Shown here: positions 1 to 8,129 of the stretch, piece by piece
Layout: the number at the start of each line of letters is the position of its first letter
How positions within the stretch are numbered: position 1 is the first letter of the stretch
Source: Devosia oryziradicis
Lineage (GTDB): Bacteria; Pseudomonadota; Alphaproteobacteria; Rhizobiales; Devosiaceae
Direction: 5' to 3'
Length of the DNA: 64,000 bases
Assembly: GCF_016698645.1 (NCBI RefSeq)
Contig: NZ_CP068047.1
Span: 372,001-436,000, forward strand
Position numbers and translations under genes: made by a program
Notes under the pieces: generated by a model
Database searches by the model: none
What the model saw: only the letters and a program-made list of their open reading frames with translations
What the model was told of the DNA's origin: nothing

Positions 1-1290
1 TCGGTGCGCACCCGCGAGGATCGGCGGCAGGACATTGCCATCTGGGGCCAGCTCGAAGCGCGCCTGCAGAATCCGGACCTCTTGATCCTGGCCGGGTTGA
101 ACGAAGATGTGTGGCCAGAAGTGGCCGATCCGGGCCCCTGGCTCAGCCGCGGCATGCGGCTGGCGGCGGGGCTTGAGCCGCCCGAGCGGCGCCAGGGCCA
201 GGCGGCGCATGATTTCGCCCAGACTTTGGGCAATGAGCAGGTCATCGTCGCCTATGCCGGTCGCGTCGGGACCAGCCCGGCCCAACCGTCGCGGCTGTTG
301 CAGCGGCTCGAAGCCTATGCCGGCCAGGGACTGGCGGCGAACTGGCGCAAGCGCGGCGAAGACTGGGTGAGCCTCGCCCGGCGCCTCGATGCCGTTGACG
401 CCACGCAGCCGGCGCCGCGCCCCGCACCCAATCCGCCTTCCGACGTCCGGCCGCGGAAACTGTCGGTGACGCAGATCGAGACGCTGATGCGCTCGCCTTA
501 TGACATCTACGCCAAGGAAGTGCTGCGGCTCAGTCGCATCGATCCACTGGGCGAAACCGCCGATGCGCGCGAGCGCGGCAATACCGTCCATGAAGTGCTC
601 GGTCGCTTCGTCGAGGAGGGCCATGACGTGATGGCGCCCGACGCCATGGACGTGCTGCAGCGGCTGGCCGTCGAGGAATTCGGCAAGCTCCATGTCAGTG
701 CCGAGCTGCGCGCCATCTGGCTGCGACGCTTCGAAACGGCGGCGCGGCAGTTCCTCGATTTCGAGCAGGACCGCAATGCCGGCGTGCGCAAGCGCCATGC
801 CGAAATCAAGGGCAAGTGGGAATTGCCGATGGGCTTTACCCTGACCGGCCGGGCCGACCGGGTGGACGAAATGGTCGATGGCACGCTCGAGATCATGGAT
901 TTCAAGACCGGCTCGGTGCCCCAACCCGCCACTATGAAGGCATTCGAAGCGCCGCAACTGCTGCTCGAGGCGGCCATGGCCAAAGCCGGCGCCATGGCAG
1001 GCGTCGTGCCGGCGGACGCTTCGGCCCTCACCTATGTCAAGATCGGCCTCGGCCCCGATGCCTTCCAGCCCAAGCCGTTCAGCCTCGCCAGCGAGCACGA
1101 CGTCATGAGCGCCGCGCACGAAATCGAACGCCGCATGCAAAGCCACGTCGATTTCTTCCTGTTCCGCGACACGCCGATGCCGGCGCGCCTCCTGCCGCTC
1201 AAGACGCAGCGGTTTCCCGGTCCGTACGACCACCTCTCGCGCATGGCCGAGTGGACGGCAGTCGACGACGACGAGGAGGACCTGTGGTGA
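1..1290 (+). CDS. addB: AddB, C-terminal part (double-strand break repair helicase-nuclease subunit); 5' end outside window
   Basis: About 430 codons are open from the first base, so the true start lies upstream. AddB is the partner of AddA in the RecBCD-like helicase-nuclease that resects double-strand breaks for recombination. The last ~270 residues form a PD-(D/E)XK nuclease module: it opens with LSVTQIETLMRSPYDIYAKEVL, has the conserved RGNTVHEVL helix, and carries the catalytic strand as LEIMDFKTGS (around bases 886-914). The N-terminal helicase-like part is missing from the window. The stop codon overlaps the start of addA, and a GAGGAGG Shine-Dalgarno for addA lies inside its last codons, so the two subunits are probably translationally coupled. 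Identification rests on the nuclease motif plus the addA neighbour. Confidence 0.93.
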   Translation, partial: SVRTREDRRQDIAIWGQLEARLQNPDLLILAGLNEDVWPEVADPGPWLSRGMRLAAGLEPPERRQGQAAHDFAQTLGNEQVIVAYAGRVGTSPAQPSRLLQRLEAYAGQGLAANWRKRGEDWVSLARRLDAVDATQPAPRPAPNPPSDVRPRKLSVTQIETLMRSPYDIYAKEVLRLSRIDPLGETADARERGNTVHEVLGRFVEEGHDVMAPDAMDVLQRLAVEEFGKLHVSAELRAIWLRRFETAARQFLDFEQDRNAGVRKRHAEIKGKWELPMGFTLTGRADRVDEMVDGTLEIMDFKTGSVPQPATMKAFEAPQLLLEAAMAKAGAMAGVVPADASALTYVKIGLGPDAFQPKPFSLASEHDVMSAAHEIERRMQSHVDFFLFRDTPMPARLLPLKTQRFPGPYDHLSRMAEWTAVDDDEEDLW

Positions 1291-4200
1291 GCGATCGCGG
1301 CAAGCTCGTCATCCCCTCGACCACCCGGCGCTACCAGGCGACGGCGGCCGATCCGCGCCGCTCGATTTGGGTGGGCGCCAATGCCGGCTCGGGCAAGACC
1401 TTCGTGCTGACCCAGCGCGTGCTGCGCCTGCTGCTGACCGGGGTCAATCCGCAGTCGATCCTCTGCCTGACCTATACCAAGGCGGCCGCCGCAGAGATGC
1501 GGGCCCGTGTTGCAAAGAGCCTCGCAGAATGGGCGGTGATGCCGCAGGTCGAGCTGGCCAAGACCCTGCGGGAGATCGAAGGCAGCCGCGTCGACGACGC
1601 GCTGGTCGAGCGAGCGCGCACACTGTTTGCCCGGGCGCTCGAAACCCCCGGCGGGCTCAAGATCGTCACGATCCACGCCTTCTGCGAGTCGGTGTTGCAC
1701 CGCTTTCCGCTCGAAGCCGGCGTGCCGTTCGACTTCGAGGTGATCGAGGATGACGAGCGCGCCACGCTCATCCGGGCGGCCCGCGAGGCGGTGCTGGCCG
1801 AAGGCCTGCGCGGCGCTGCCGGGGCGTCGGCGGTCGAGACGCTGTTCGACCGGCTGAGCAATTTCCAGATCGAGGAAGCGATCGATATCGCCCTCAGCGA
1901 CACCCGCCGCCTCAAGGCGGTGCTATCGGACACCAGCGCCGCCAAGGCGCGGCTGCGGGCGCTGGTCGGGGTCGGCAACACCGATTCCGCCACCTTGCGC
2001 CGGCAGCTGTCGAGCGACAGCCGGCTATCGGCGGACCTGCTGCGAGAGATCGTCCGCATCTTTGGCGGCGTGCCGGGCGGGCGGCGCTTCGTTGACCTCC
2101 TCGCCAAGATCGACCCGAGCCGCATGGGTGGCCAACAGCTGCGCACGGCCTTCGTCACCAATGAGGGCAAGCCGCGCGCCCTGCTCAACGCCACGCAGAA
2201 AGGGCAGCGGCCAGACCTGCAGGTCCTGCTCGAAGCCGAACAGGACCGCATCGTCGCCATTATCGATGCCATCGGCCGGGCCGAATTGGTGGAGCGCAGC
2301 GACGCGCTGCTCGACGTGGTGGCTGCCATTGTGGGGCGCTACGAGGCCGGCAAGCGGGCTCGTTCACGGCTCGACTTCGACGATCTGGTCGAGCGACTGG
2401 GTACGCTGTTCGAACGACCCGAGGCCGGCGCCTGGGTGCGCTACAAGCTCGATTCGGGCATCGACCATATCCTGGTCGATGAAAGCCAGGACACCAACCC
2501 GGAACAATGGCGGGTGGTGCGGGCCATCGGCGACGAGTTCTTTGCCAATGCAGCCGGCGCCACCCGGCCGCGCTCGCTGTTCGCGGTGGGCGACCAGAAG
2601 CAGTCGATCTATTCCTTCCAGGGCGCCGAACCCATTCTGTTCGATGAGACCGGCCGCGCCTTTGCCAAGGCCGCCCAGGCGGCCGGCATGCCGTTCGAGC
2701 GCGTGCCGCTGCATACCAGCTTCCGCACCCTGCCCGAAATCCTGGCCGCGGTGGACCTGGTGGCGGGCCTGCCGGACATGCCGGCGGCCTTGCTGGAAAC
2801 CGAGCCTGTGATCCACGAGGCAGCCCGCTTGCAGGTTGGCGGCAAGGTCACGCTATGGCCGCCGATCCAACAGGCTGCGGCCCCCACCGGTCTCGGCGCC
2901 TGGCCAACCGAACCGGCCTCGGGCGGCGTCGAGCAGACAGCGGCCCGCCAGGTGGCGGGGAGGATTGCGCGCGAAATCCGCGGCTGGATCGACGGTAAGC
3001 GGCCGCTGGCCAGCCGTGGCCGCACCATCGAGCCGAAAGACGTCATGGTGCTGGTGCAATCGCGCGGCGCGGTGTTCCAGGAAGTCATCCGCGCCCTGCG
3101 CAGGGAGAACCTGCCGACGCCCGGCGCCGACCGGCTCGATGTCGCCACTCATATTGCGGTGCTCGACCTCTTGGCGCTGTGCGATGTGCTGCTTAATCCG
3201 GCCGATGACCTGCAACTGGCGGCTTTGCTGCGCTCGCCCTTGTTCGATATCAGCGAGAACGATCTCTACGCGCTGGCCCAGCCGCGCGGCCAGTACCAGA
3301 CGCTATGGGATGCGCTGAAAGAAACCGCGCTGCCGCAGGGGCGCGACGCCCACGCCCGGCTGGCGCGCTGGCGCAAGGAGCTCGATTTCGAGCGTCCCTT
3401 CGAATTCCTCAGCCAGGTGCTCTATGCCGATGGCGGGCTGCGCCGCTTCCATGGCCGGCTCGGCGAGGAAGTCGACGACGTGCTGGCCGAGTTGATGGAG
3501 CTGGCGCTCAAGCACGAACAGAGCGAACAGCCCTCGTTGCAGGGCTTCGTCGCCGCCATGCGGCAGACCGAAATCTCGATCAAGCGCGAGCTGAGCGAGA
3601 CCGGCAACGGCGTGCGGGTGATGACGGTGCATGGCGCCAAGGGGCTGGAAGCGCCCATCGTCATTCTTGCCGACGCCGCCAGCAAGCCGCAGGGACGGCT
3701 GGTCAATAAACCCGTCTATGTGCTCGACCGCGCGCCCGGACCCCTGCTGGTGCATGCCTCGGGCCGGTCGCAGCATACGCCAGATAGCGTGCCGGTCCGC
3801 GACGCGGTGGAGGCCGCGTTGCTGCAGGAATATTGGCGCAAGCTCTATGTCGCCATGACCCGTGCCGAGGACGAGCTTTATGTCACCGGCGCGCTGACCC
3901 AGATCGGCAAGATCGACGGCACCTGGTACGAAAAGATCGACATGGCCCTGCGTCCACAGGCCGAGCGGGTCGCCAGCGAGGCCGGCGAGGAAATCGAGCT
4001 CATCTATCCGGCCGAGCGGCCACAGCCGCAGCCGGTAGGGAAGCTGACGCCATCGGCGGCCATGCGCCCGTCTCCATTGGTGCTCGGTTCCGTGCCCGCG
4101 CCGATCCGCCCCGCCATCCTGACCCCATCGACCGTCGGCACGCATGGCCGGCGCCACGGAGCGCTCGACACGGCGGCGGAGCAGTTGCGCGATGCCGATG

Positions 4201-4718
4201 CGGCCCGGCGCGAGGGGATCGCGCTCCATGCCTTGTTGCAGCATCTGCCGCGTTTCCCCGCGGCGGCCCGGATGGAAACGGCCAGGGCGGCGCTCACGGT
4301 GCTGCTGCCCGAGGACGCAGCGGGCCATGCCGGCATTGCGGCCAGGGCCGTCTCCATCCTGTCCCGTGACGAGCTGACGACCCTGTTCGGCCCCGACAGC
4401 CGGGCCGAGGTGCCGTTCCTGGTCGACATGATCAGGGATGGGGAAGATATTCGCCTGGCGGGCCGTATCGACCGGCTGGTCATTGACGACTCGGGGGTGT
4501 TGGTGGTGGACTACAAGTCCGACGCATCGGTGCCCGGGGGGCCGGGCGATGTGCCGGGGAACTATCTTACCCAGCTCGGATTATATGCGTTGGTTGCAGG
4601 TCAGCTTTTCCCCGGACGAACCGTGCGTGCGGCAATTTTGTGGACACGACTGGAATCATTGATGTTTCTGCCGCCGGATGTCCTGGCGGCGGGCACAAGG
4701 GGCTTCACCATGCGGTGA
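1287..4718 (+). CDS. addA: AddA, double-strand break repair helicase-nuclease subunit
   Basis: UvrD/Rep-type ATPase of the AddAB complex, which unwinds and degrades DNA ends and loads RecA. The 1143-residue product has Walker A GANAGSGKT at about residues 30-38, the motif II box DESQDTNPEQW near residue 400, the GDQKQSIYSFQGAEP motif, the late helicase motif VMTVHGAKGLE, and a C-terminal nuclease core with GRIDRLVIDD and VVDYKSD near residue 1070. The open frame runs further upstream, but that region overlaps addB. The GTG at 1287 (or 1284) lies behind GAGGAGG at 1273-1279 and overlaps the addB stop by a few bases, giving the length usual for alphaproteobacterial AddA. Confidence 0.95.
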   Translation: MSDRGKLVIPSTTRRYQATAADPRRSIWVGANAGSGKTFVLTQRVLRLLLTGVNPQSILCLTYTKAAAAEMRARVAKSLAEWAVMPQVELAKTLREIEGSRVDDALVERARTLFARALETPGGLKIVTIHAFCESVLHRFPLEAGVPFDFEVIEDDERATLIRAAREAVLAEGLRGAAGASAVETLFDRLSNFQIEEAIDIALSDTRRLKAVLSDTSAAKARLRALVGVGNTDSATLRRQLSSDSRLSADLLREIVRIFGGVPGGRRFVDLLAKIDPSRMGGQQLRTAFVTNEGKPRALLNATQKGQRPDLQVLLEAEQDRIVAIIDAIGRAELVERSDALLDVVAAIVGRYEAGKRARSRLDFDDLVERLGTLFERPEAGAWVRYKLDSGIDHILVDESQDTNPEQWRVVRAIGDEFFANAAGATRPRSLFAVGDQKQSIYSFQGAEPILFDETGRAFAKAAQAAGMPFERVPLHTSFRTLPEILAAVDLVAGLPDMPAALLETEPVIHEAARLQVGGKVTLWPPIQQAAAPTGLGAWPTEPASGGVEQTAARQVAGRIAREIRGWIDGKRPLASRGRTIEPKDVMVLVQSRGAVFQEVIRALRRENLPTPGADRLDVATHIAVLDLLALCDVLLNPADDLQLAALLRSPLFDISENDLYALAQPRGQYQTLWDALKETALPQGRDAHARLARWRKELDFERPFEFLSQVLYADGGLRRFHGRLGEEVDDVLAELMELALKHEQSEQPSLQGFVAAMRQTEISIKRELSETGNGVRVMTVHGAKGLEAPIVILADAASKPQGRLVNKPVYVLDRAPGPLLVHASGRSQHTPDSVPVRDAVEAALLQEYWRKLYVAMTRAEDELYVTGALTQIGKIDGTWYEKIDMALRPQAERVASEAGEEIELIYPAERPQPQPVGKLTPSAAMRPSPLVLGSVPAPIRPAILTPSTVGTHGRRHGALDTAAEQLRDADAARREGIALHALLQHLPRFPAAARMETARAALTVLLPEDAAGHAGIAARAVSILSRDELTTLFGPDSRAEVPFLVDMIRDGEDIRLAGRIDRLVIDDSGVLVVDYKSDASVPGGPGDVPGNYLTQLGLYALVAGQLFPGRTVRAAILWTRLESLMFLPPDVLAAGTRGFTMR

Positions 4719-4797
4719 GTGTACTTGCCCCCAGGCTGGACTCTACCCAGCTTTAGGCGCACAGAGACCGCCGCTTTAACCCAGAAGGCAATAACCC

Positions 4798-5121
4798 ATG
4801 ACTACTCACGTTTCCGACGCCAATTTTGGCGAGGAAGTCCTTAACTCCAAAGAGCCCGTCCTCGTGGATTTCTGGGCGGAGTGGTGCGGGCCCTGCCGCG
4901 CGATCGCACCCCTGCTCGACGAGTTGAGCACCGAACTGGCCGGCAAGGTCAAGATCGTCAAGCTCAACGTCGATGACAATCCGAGCACGGCCAGCAAGTA
5001 TGGTGTCCGCTCCATTCCGACCATGATCCTGTTTAAGGGCGGCGAAGCCGCCGACATGAAGATCGGTGCCGGCACCCCCAAGGCGGGCCTCACCAAGTGG
5101 CTCGAAGGCCACGCCGCCTGA
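4798..5121 (+). CDS. trxA: Thioredoxin
   Basis: Small cytoplasmic disulfide reductase of 107 residues. The canonical active site WCGPC is at residues 29-33 and the cis-proline segment reads [12 protein letters not shown]. It supplies electrons to ribonucleotide reductase, PAPS or methionine sulfoxide reductases after reduction by thioredoxin reductase. addA-trxA order is common in Hyphomicrobiales. It lies 79 bp after addA and ends in a strong intrinsic terminator, so it may be co-transcribed with addBA or use its own promoter. No signal peptide is present. A second thioredoxin follows 307 bp downstream. Confidence 0.96.
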   Translation: MTTHVSDANFGEEVLNSKEPVLVDFWAEWCGPCRAIAPLLDELSTELAGKVKIVKLNVDDNPSTASKYGVRSIPTMILFKGGEAADMKIGAGTPKAGLTKWLEGHAA

Positions 5122-5141
5122 GACCGGACAACGAATTTCCG

Positions 5142-5177
5142 AAACACCGCCGGAGCGATCCGGCGGTGTTTTTGTTT
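5142..5177 (+). terminator. Rho-independent terminator after trxA
   Basis: A perfect 13-bp stem (AAACACCGCCGGA, loop GCGA, TCCGGCGGTGTTT) is followed by a T-rich tail. It lies 20 bp after the trxA stop and closes the addB-addA-trxA unit. Confidence 0.9.
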
Positions 5178-5190
5178 TGGGGTCTTCTAC

Positions 5191-5303
5191 CTCGCCCCTC
5201 AGGGGAGAGGTCGCCGCGTAGCGGCGGGTGAGGGGTGCGATGCCTCGGCTCGTGCCGTGAGGGTGAACCCCTCACCCCGCCCTCTCCCCTCAGGGGAGAG
5301 GGA
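5191..5303. repeat. Palindromic intergenic repeats, two units
   Basis: Two related GC-rich units lie between the thioredoxin genes. The first (5191-5236) contains CCCCTCAGGGGAGAGG and the inner palindrome CGCCGCGTAGCGGCG. The second (about 5266-5303) contains CTCTCCCCTCAGGGGAGAG. The same family, CTCACCCGCCGCTnCGCGGCG plus CTCTCCCCnnnGGGGAGAG, occurs at 12857-12902, 12961-13016 and 13347-13392. The rest of the 5178-5428 gap holds no gene I can support. Confidence 0.75.
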
Positions 5304-5428
5304 GCCTACGCGCAGCGCCTGAGCCGAAAAAGCAAACTCAATTCTGGCCACCCACAACATCTTGTATGCCTTCCCAAGCACACCGACTCTGGCTAGCATT
5401 CATCGTCTAATGCCGATGGAGGTGGGCA

Positions 5429-5752
5429 ATGGCCCTGCATGTAACCGACGCCAATTTTGCAACCGAGGTGCTGGCGTCTGACAAGCCAGTGCTGGTGGAT
5501 TTCTGGGCCGAGTGGTGCCCGCCCTGCAAGGCGATGGAACCGGCGATAAACGAGCTGGCCGAAACGCTGGCCGACAGCGTCAAGATCGTCAAGCTCGACG
5601 TGGACAGCAATCCGGGCATTACCGTGCAGTACAATGTCCGCTCCATGCCCACGCTGATGGTGTTCAAGAATGGCGAGCCGGTGGACCTGCGCGTCGGCGC
5701 CGGGCAGTCACGCGTTCAGCTGATCAAGTGGCTTGAGACGCACACCGCGTAA
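5429..5752 (+). CDS. Second thioredoxin, WCPPC active site
   Basis: A 107-residue thioredoxin-fold protein that aligns with the upstream thioredoxin along its whole length. Its active site is WCPPC at residues 29-33 instead of WCGPC; the cis-proline segment is SMPTLMVFKNGEP. A proline at the first inter-cysteine position changes the redox potential in thioredoxin-fold proteins, so this copy may differ in potential or partner; that is inference. The ATG at 5429 follows a strong Shine-Dalgarno, GGAGGTGGG. There is no signal peptide, so it is cytoplasmic. It looks like an old tandem duplicate with its own promoter, since a terminator and repeats separate the two. Confidence 0.93.
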   Translation: MALHVTDANFATEVLASDKPVLVDFWAEWCPPCKAMEPAINELAETLADSVKIVKLDVDSNPGITVQYNVRSMPTLMVFKNGEPVDLRVGAGQSRVQLIKWLETHTA

Positions 5753-5763
5753 GCGGGGCAAGC

Positions 5764-5789
5764 AAAAGGCGGGGATTGCTCCCCGCCTT
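5764..5789 (-). terminator. Intrinsic terminator for the minus-strand membrane-protein genes, possibly bidirectional
   Basis: Nine-bp stem AAGGCGGGG / CCCCGCCTT with a 6-nt loop. Read on the minus strand it is followed by TTTT, so it ends the small-ORF unit at 5798-5875. It also lies just after the second thioredoxin and could stop that transcript. Confidence 0.7.
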
Positions 5790-5797
5790 GGTCTTCC

Positions 5798-5875
5798 TCA
5801 GCGGAGGAAGAGCACGATGATGATGATAAGCCAGATCGGCACGCCGAGAAGCCAAAGTCCAAGACCGCGTAGCAT
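5798..5875 (-). CDS. Tiny single-pass membrane protein, 25 residues
   Basis: A 25-codon frame: MLRGLGLWLL start, a hydrophobic core including IWLIIIIVLF, and a final arginine. It would be one membrane helix with a positive residue near each end. An AAAGGAAA Shine-Dalgarno lies 7-14 bases upstream of the ATG at 5875, and a terminator follows 9 bp after the stop. It lies 21 bp downstream of the 298-residue membrane protein on the same strand, so they are probably one transcript. I do not recognise a named family. The good ribosome site, the composition and the terminator support a real gene. Confidence 0.6.
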   Translation of the reverse strand: MLRGLGLWLLGVPIWLIIIIVLFLR

Positions 5876-5896
5876 GGTTGTTTCCTTTCTGACCGG

Positions 5897-6793
5897 TTAG
5901 AAGCGCTTGAAGACGCCGGCAAAGACGGTGTTTTCGTCGCGGTGGTTGCCGCCCTTCTGGGCCGCCCAATAGGCGCCGATGGCCGAGACCAGCAGCGAGG
6001 CTGCCAGGAGGAATGCGCCGATGATGGCGGTGTTGCGGGCGATGCGGGCCGCTACCAGAGCCTGCTGGCGGGCAGCCTCGACATTCGCAATCGTCTGGTC
6101 GACACGCGCCTGGGCCTCTTCCGGAGCAAGGCCGGTATTGGCGGCCACCACACTGGCGAGATAGGTGCGGTCTTCCTCGGGTACCGTGCCGTCACCCAGG
6201 GCAGCCTGGGCAAAGATGCGGCTGGCTTCGCCGCGCGCCACTTCGCTGTCCGCAGCCGGCTGGGCCGAGCGGAACATGGTATCGACGAAGTAGGCATTGG
6301 GATCGACCGCATCGGCGGCGCCTTCAGCCACATTGGATGCTGCCACGGTGGCGGTGGAGGCCGCCGCGCCGACCGCATTGGCGGCAGCGCCGATACCACC
6401 CACGGCGATCACGGTGCCCAGGATGGCAGCGCCGGCCCAGACCAGCAGGCCATGGGCCCCGTCGCGCAGGTCGCTCTCGTCTTCATTGGCGTCGAAATAG
6501 CGGCGACGCAGGCGACCGGTCAGGTAACCGCCGGCCATGAAGCTCGAAATCTGCACCCAGAGGAACCAGGTCGCGGCCGCGATGCCGACAAAGATCGGAT
6601 TGGGAGAATCGCCATAGCCGAAATCGAGGAAGTTGAGTCCAACGGCGGAGCCAAAGCTGATCAGGACCAGGCTGATGGCTGAAGCCAGGACGATGCCGGC
6701 GATAATCGCAGGCCAATCCACATAGGAAGACTGGTCACGACCGGCGGCGGCTGAATTGGTGACGACAACGCCCGCAGGCGCATCAATGGTCAT
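5897..6793 (-). CDS. Conserved polytopic membrane protein of unknown function
   Basis: A 298-residue protein with hydrophobic segments at about 28-52, 66-88, 114-145 and 258-280, and a long Ala-rich soluble stretch between the third and the last. The acidic loop FDANEDESDLRDGAHGLL links helices two and three. It resembles the uncharacterised rhizobial membrane proteins sometimes labelled PhnA-like, but no catalytic motif is visible. The ATG at 6793 is preceded by AGGAGATCC on its strand. It sits between two very small membrane ORFs on the same strand; all three may form one envelope-related unit. Function unknown. Confidence 0.82.
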   Translation of the reverse strand: MTIDAPAGVVVTNSAAAGRDQSSYVDWPAIIAGIVLASAISLVLISFGSAVGLNFLDFGYGDSPNPIFVGIAAATWFLWVQISSFMAGGYLTGRLRRRYFDANEDESDLRDGAHGLLVWAGAAILGTVIAVGGIGAAANAVGAAASTATVAASNVAEGAADAVDPNAYFVDTMFRSAQPAADSEVARGEASRIFAQAALGDGTVPEEDRTYLASVVAANTGLAPEEAQARVDQTIANVEAARQQALVAARIARNTAIIGAFLLAASLLVSAIGAYWAAQKGGNHRDENTVFAGVFKRF

Positions 6794-6841
6794 GGAAGGA
6801 TCTCCTGAAGTTTAGGGGTGGGTGCTTGCCACGACCCAGGG

Positions 6842-6916
6842 TCAGGCAAGGCCGATGAACGACAGGATGGCCATGACGATGACGATGAGGCCGACGATAT
6901 AGATGATCGAGTTCAT
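6842..6916 (-). CDS. Tiny membrane protein, 24 residues
   Basis: A 24-codon frame beginning MNSIIYIVGLIVIV and ending FIGLA, hydrophobic throughout. Very similar single-helix miniproteins (pattern M-N-x-I-I-Y-I-V-G-L) are, from memory, widespread and mostly unannotated in rhizobia. The ATG at 6916 has GAAGG about 10 bases upstream. It precedes the 298-residue membrane protein by 48 bp on the same strand. Function unknown; it may be a stress-related membrane peptide. Confidence 0.65.
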   Translation of the reverse strand: MNSIIYIVGLIVIVMAILSFIGLA

Positions 6917-7029
6917 GGGATTGATGCCTTCTTTTTTGTTGACGCAGTGCGCAGTCAACCGCTGCAAACGTGAATCGTTCCGAGGTTGCATCAATTTTGT
7001 GCACGTGCGCGTGAGCACTTGTGCGGCAA

Positions 7030-7057
7030 TGAAAAAGGCGGGGATCGCTCCCCGCCT
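7030..7057 (-). terminator. Intrinsic terminator after the pyrimidine-catabolism/ABC operon
   Basis: Stem AGGCGGGG / CCCCGCCT with a 6-nt loop, followed on the minus strand by TTTTT. It lies about 50 bp beyond the stop of the substrate-binding protein gene and marks the end of the operon. Its stem is almost the same as that of the terminator at 5764-5789. Confidence 0.85.
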
Positions 7058-7108
7058 ATCACGCTGACAACCCCTGAAAACGGGGCGTTATGCTTTCGTC
7101 ATTTTCAC

Positions 7109-8101
7109 TTAGAGGCCATCGGTCACCGCATGGGTGAAGGCACCCTCCGGCGCCTTGGTGATGGCCGGATTATCGGGGGAAACGGCCGACAGCAGCGTAT
7201 CGACCGTCTGCTGGTAATCGGCTTCGTCGAGCGCGCCGGTCGAGCCTTCGGTCAGCTTATTGACCTCGGTCATCTGATAGAGCTGGTCTTCCAGCGTCAT
7301 GGCGCCAGTCGAGTCATTGTCCAGCACGATCTGGGCGGCTTCCTCGGCGTTGGCGCGGGCATATTCCCAGCCCTTCATCGAGGCGCGGACGAACTTGGTC
7401 ATCTTCTCGACGAAGGCCGGATCGGCGAGGTTTTCTTCCAGCACATAGAGGCCATCCTCGAGCATGCCGACGCCTTCGTCGCGGTAGTTGAACACCGTCA
7501 GCTCTTCGGGCGTGATGCCGGCCTTCAGCACCTGGCCATATTCGTTATAGGTCATAGTGGAGATGCAGGCGGCCTGCTTCTGGATCAGCGGGTCGACGTT
7601 GAAGGCCTGCTTGAGCACTTCCACGCCATCGGCGCCCCCTTCGGTCGAATAGCCCAGCTTGGCCATCCAGGCGTAGAACGGATACTCATTGCCGAAGAAC
7701 CAGACGCCCAGTGTCTTGCCCGGGAAATCAGCGGTGGTCTCGACACCGGCTTCCTTGAGGCAGGTCAGCAGCAGGCCCGAATTCTTGAACGGCTGGGCGA
7801 TATTGACCAGCGGCACGCCACGCTCGCGAGCGGCAAGGCCAGCAGCCATCCAGGTGGTAATGACATCGGCACCGCCGCCGGCGATCACCTGCTCAGGCGC
7901 AATATCGGGGCCGCCCGGCTTGATTTCTACGGTGAGGCCTTCTTCTTCGTAGAAGCCCTTGGCCTGGGCGACATAGTAGCCGGCGAACTGGGCCTGGGTG
8001 ACCCACTTGAGCTGCAGCGTCACGGTATCCTGGGCCCAGGCGCCGCCTACTGCCGCCATCGTCATTGCGCCTGCAAGGGCGCCGATCAGAAGTTTCTTCA
8101 T
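7109..8101 (-). CDS. ABC transporter substrate-binding protein, NMT1/THI5-like
   Basis: A periplasmic binding protein of 330 residues. The start MKKLLIGALAGAM and the stretch to AWA-QD form a cleavable signal peptide; the 13 codons upstream in frame lack that character, so I use the ATG at 8101. The mature protein has the NMT1/THI5-type features QLKWVTQAQFAGYYVA, GGADVITTWMA and FPGKTLGVWFFGNE. Family members bind pyrimidine-like thiamine precursors and other small heterocycles. It is the last gene of the RutR-linked operon, 28 bp after a permease gene, so a pyrimidine or pyrimidine-derived substrate is likely. That is inference from context, not from binding residues. Confidence 0.9.
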   Translation of the reverse strand: MKKLLIGALAGAMTMAAVGGAWAQDTVTLQLKWVTQAQFAGYYVAQAKGFYEEEGLTVEIKPGGPDIAPEQVIAGGGADVITTWMAAGLAARERGVPLVNIAQPFKNSGLLLTCLKEAGVETTADFPGKTLGVWFFGNEYPFYAWMAKLGYSTEGGADGVEVLKQAFNVDPLIQKQAACISTMTYNEYGQVLKAGITPEELTVFNYRDEGVGMLEDGLYVLEENLADPAFVEKMTKFVRASMKGWEYARANAEEAAQIVLDNDSTGAMTLEDQLYQMTEVNKLTEGSTGALDEADYQQTVDTLLSAVSPDNPAITKAPEGAFTHAVTDGL

Positions 8102-8129
8102 TGCCGTTTTCCCTGAGTTTGGCATTGCC

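Noticed and set aside
816..1286. Upstream start for addA
   Set aside because: The frame is open to 816 but lies inside addB's nuclease domain and reads as Arg/Gly-rich nonsense; the GTG at 1287 behind GAGGAGG gives the family length.
3303..4328. 341-codon minus frame opposite addA
   Set aside because: Antisense shadow of the addA coding region with low-complexity composition and no recognisable domain.
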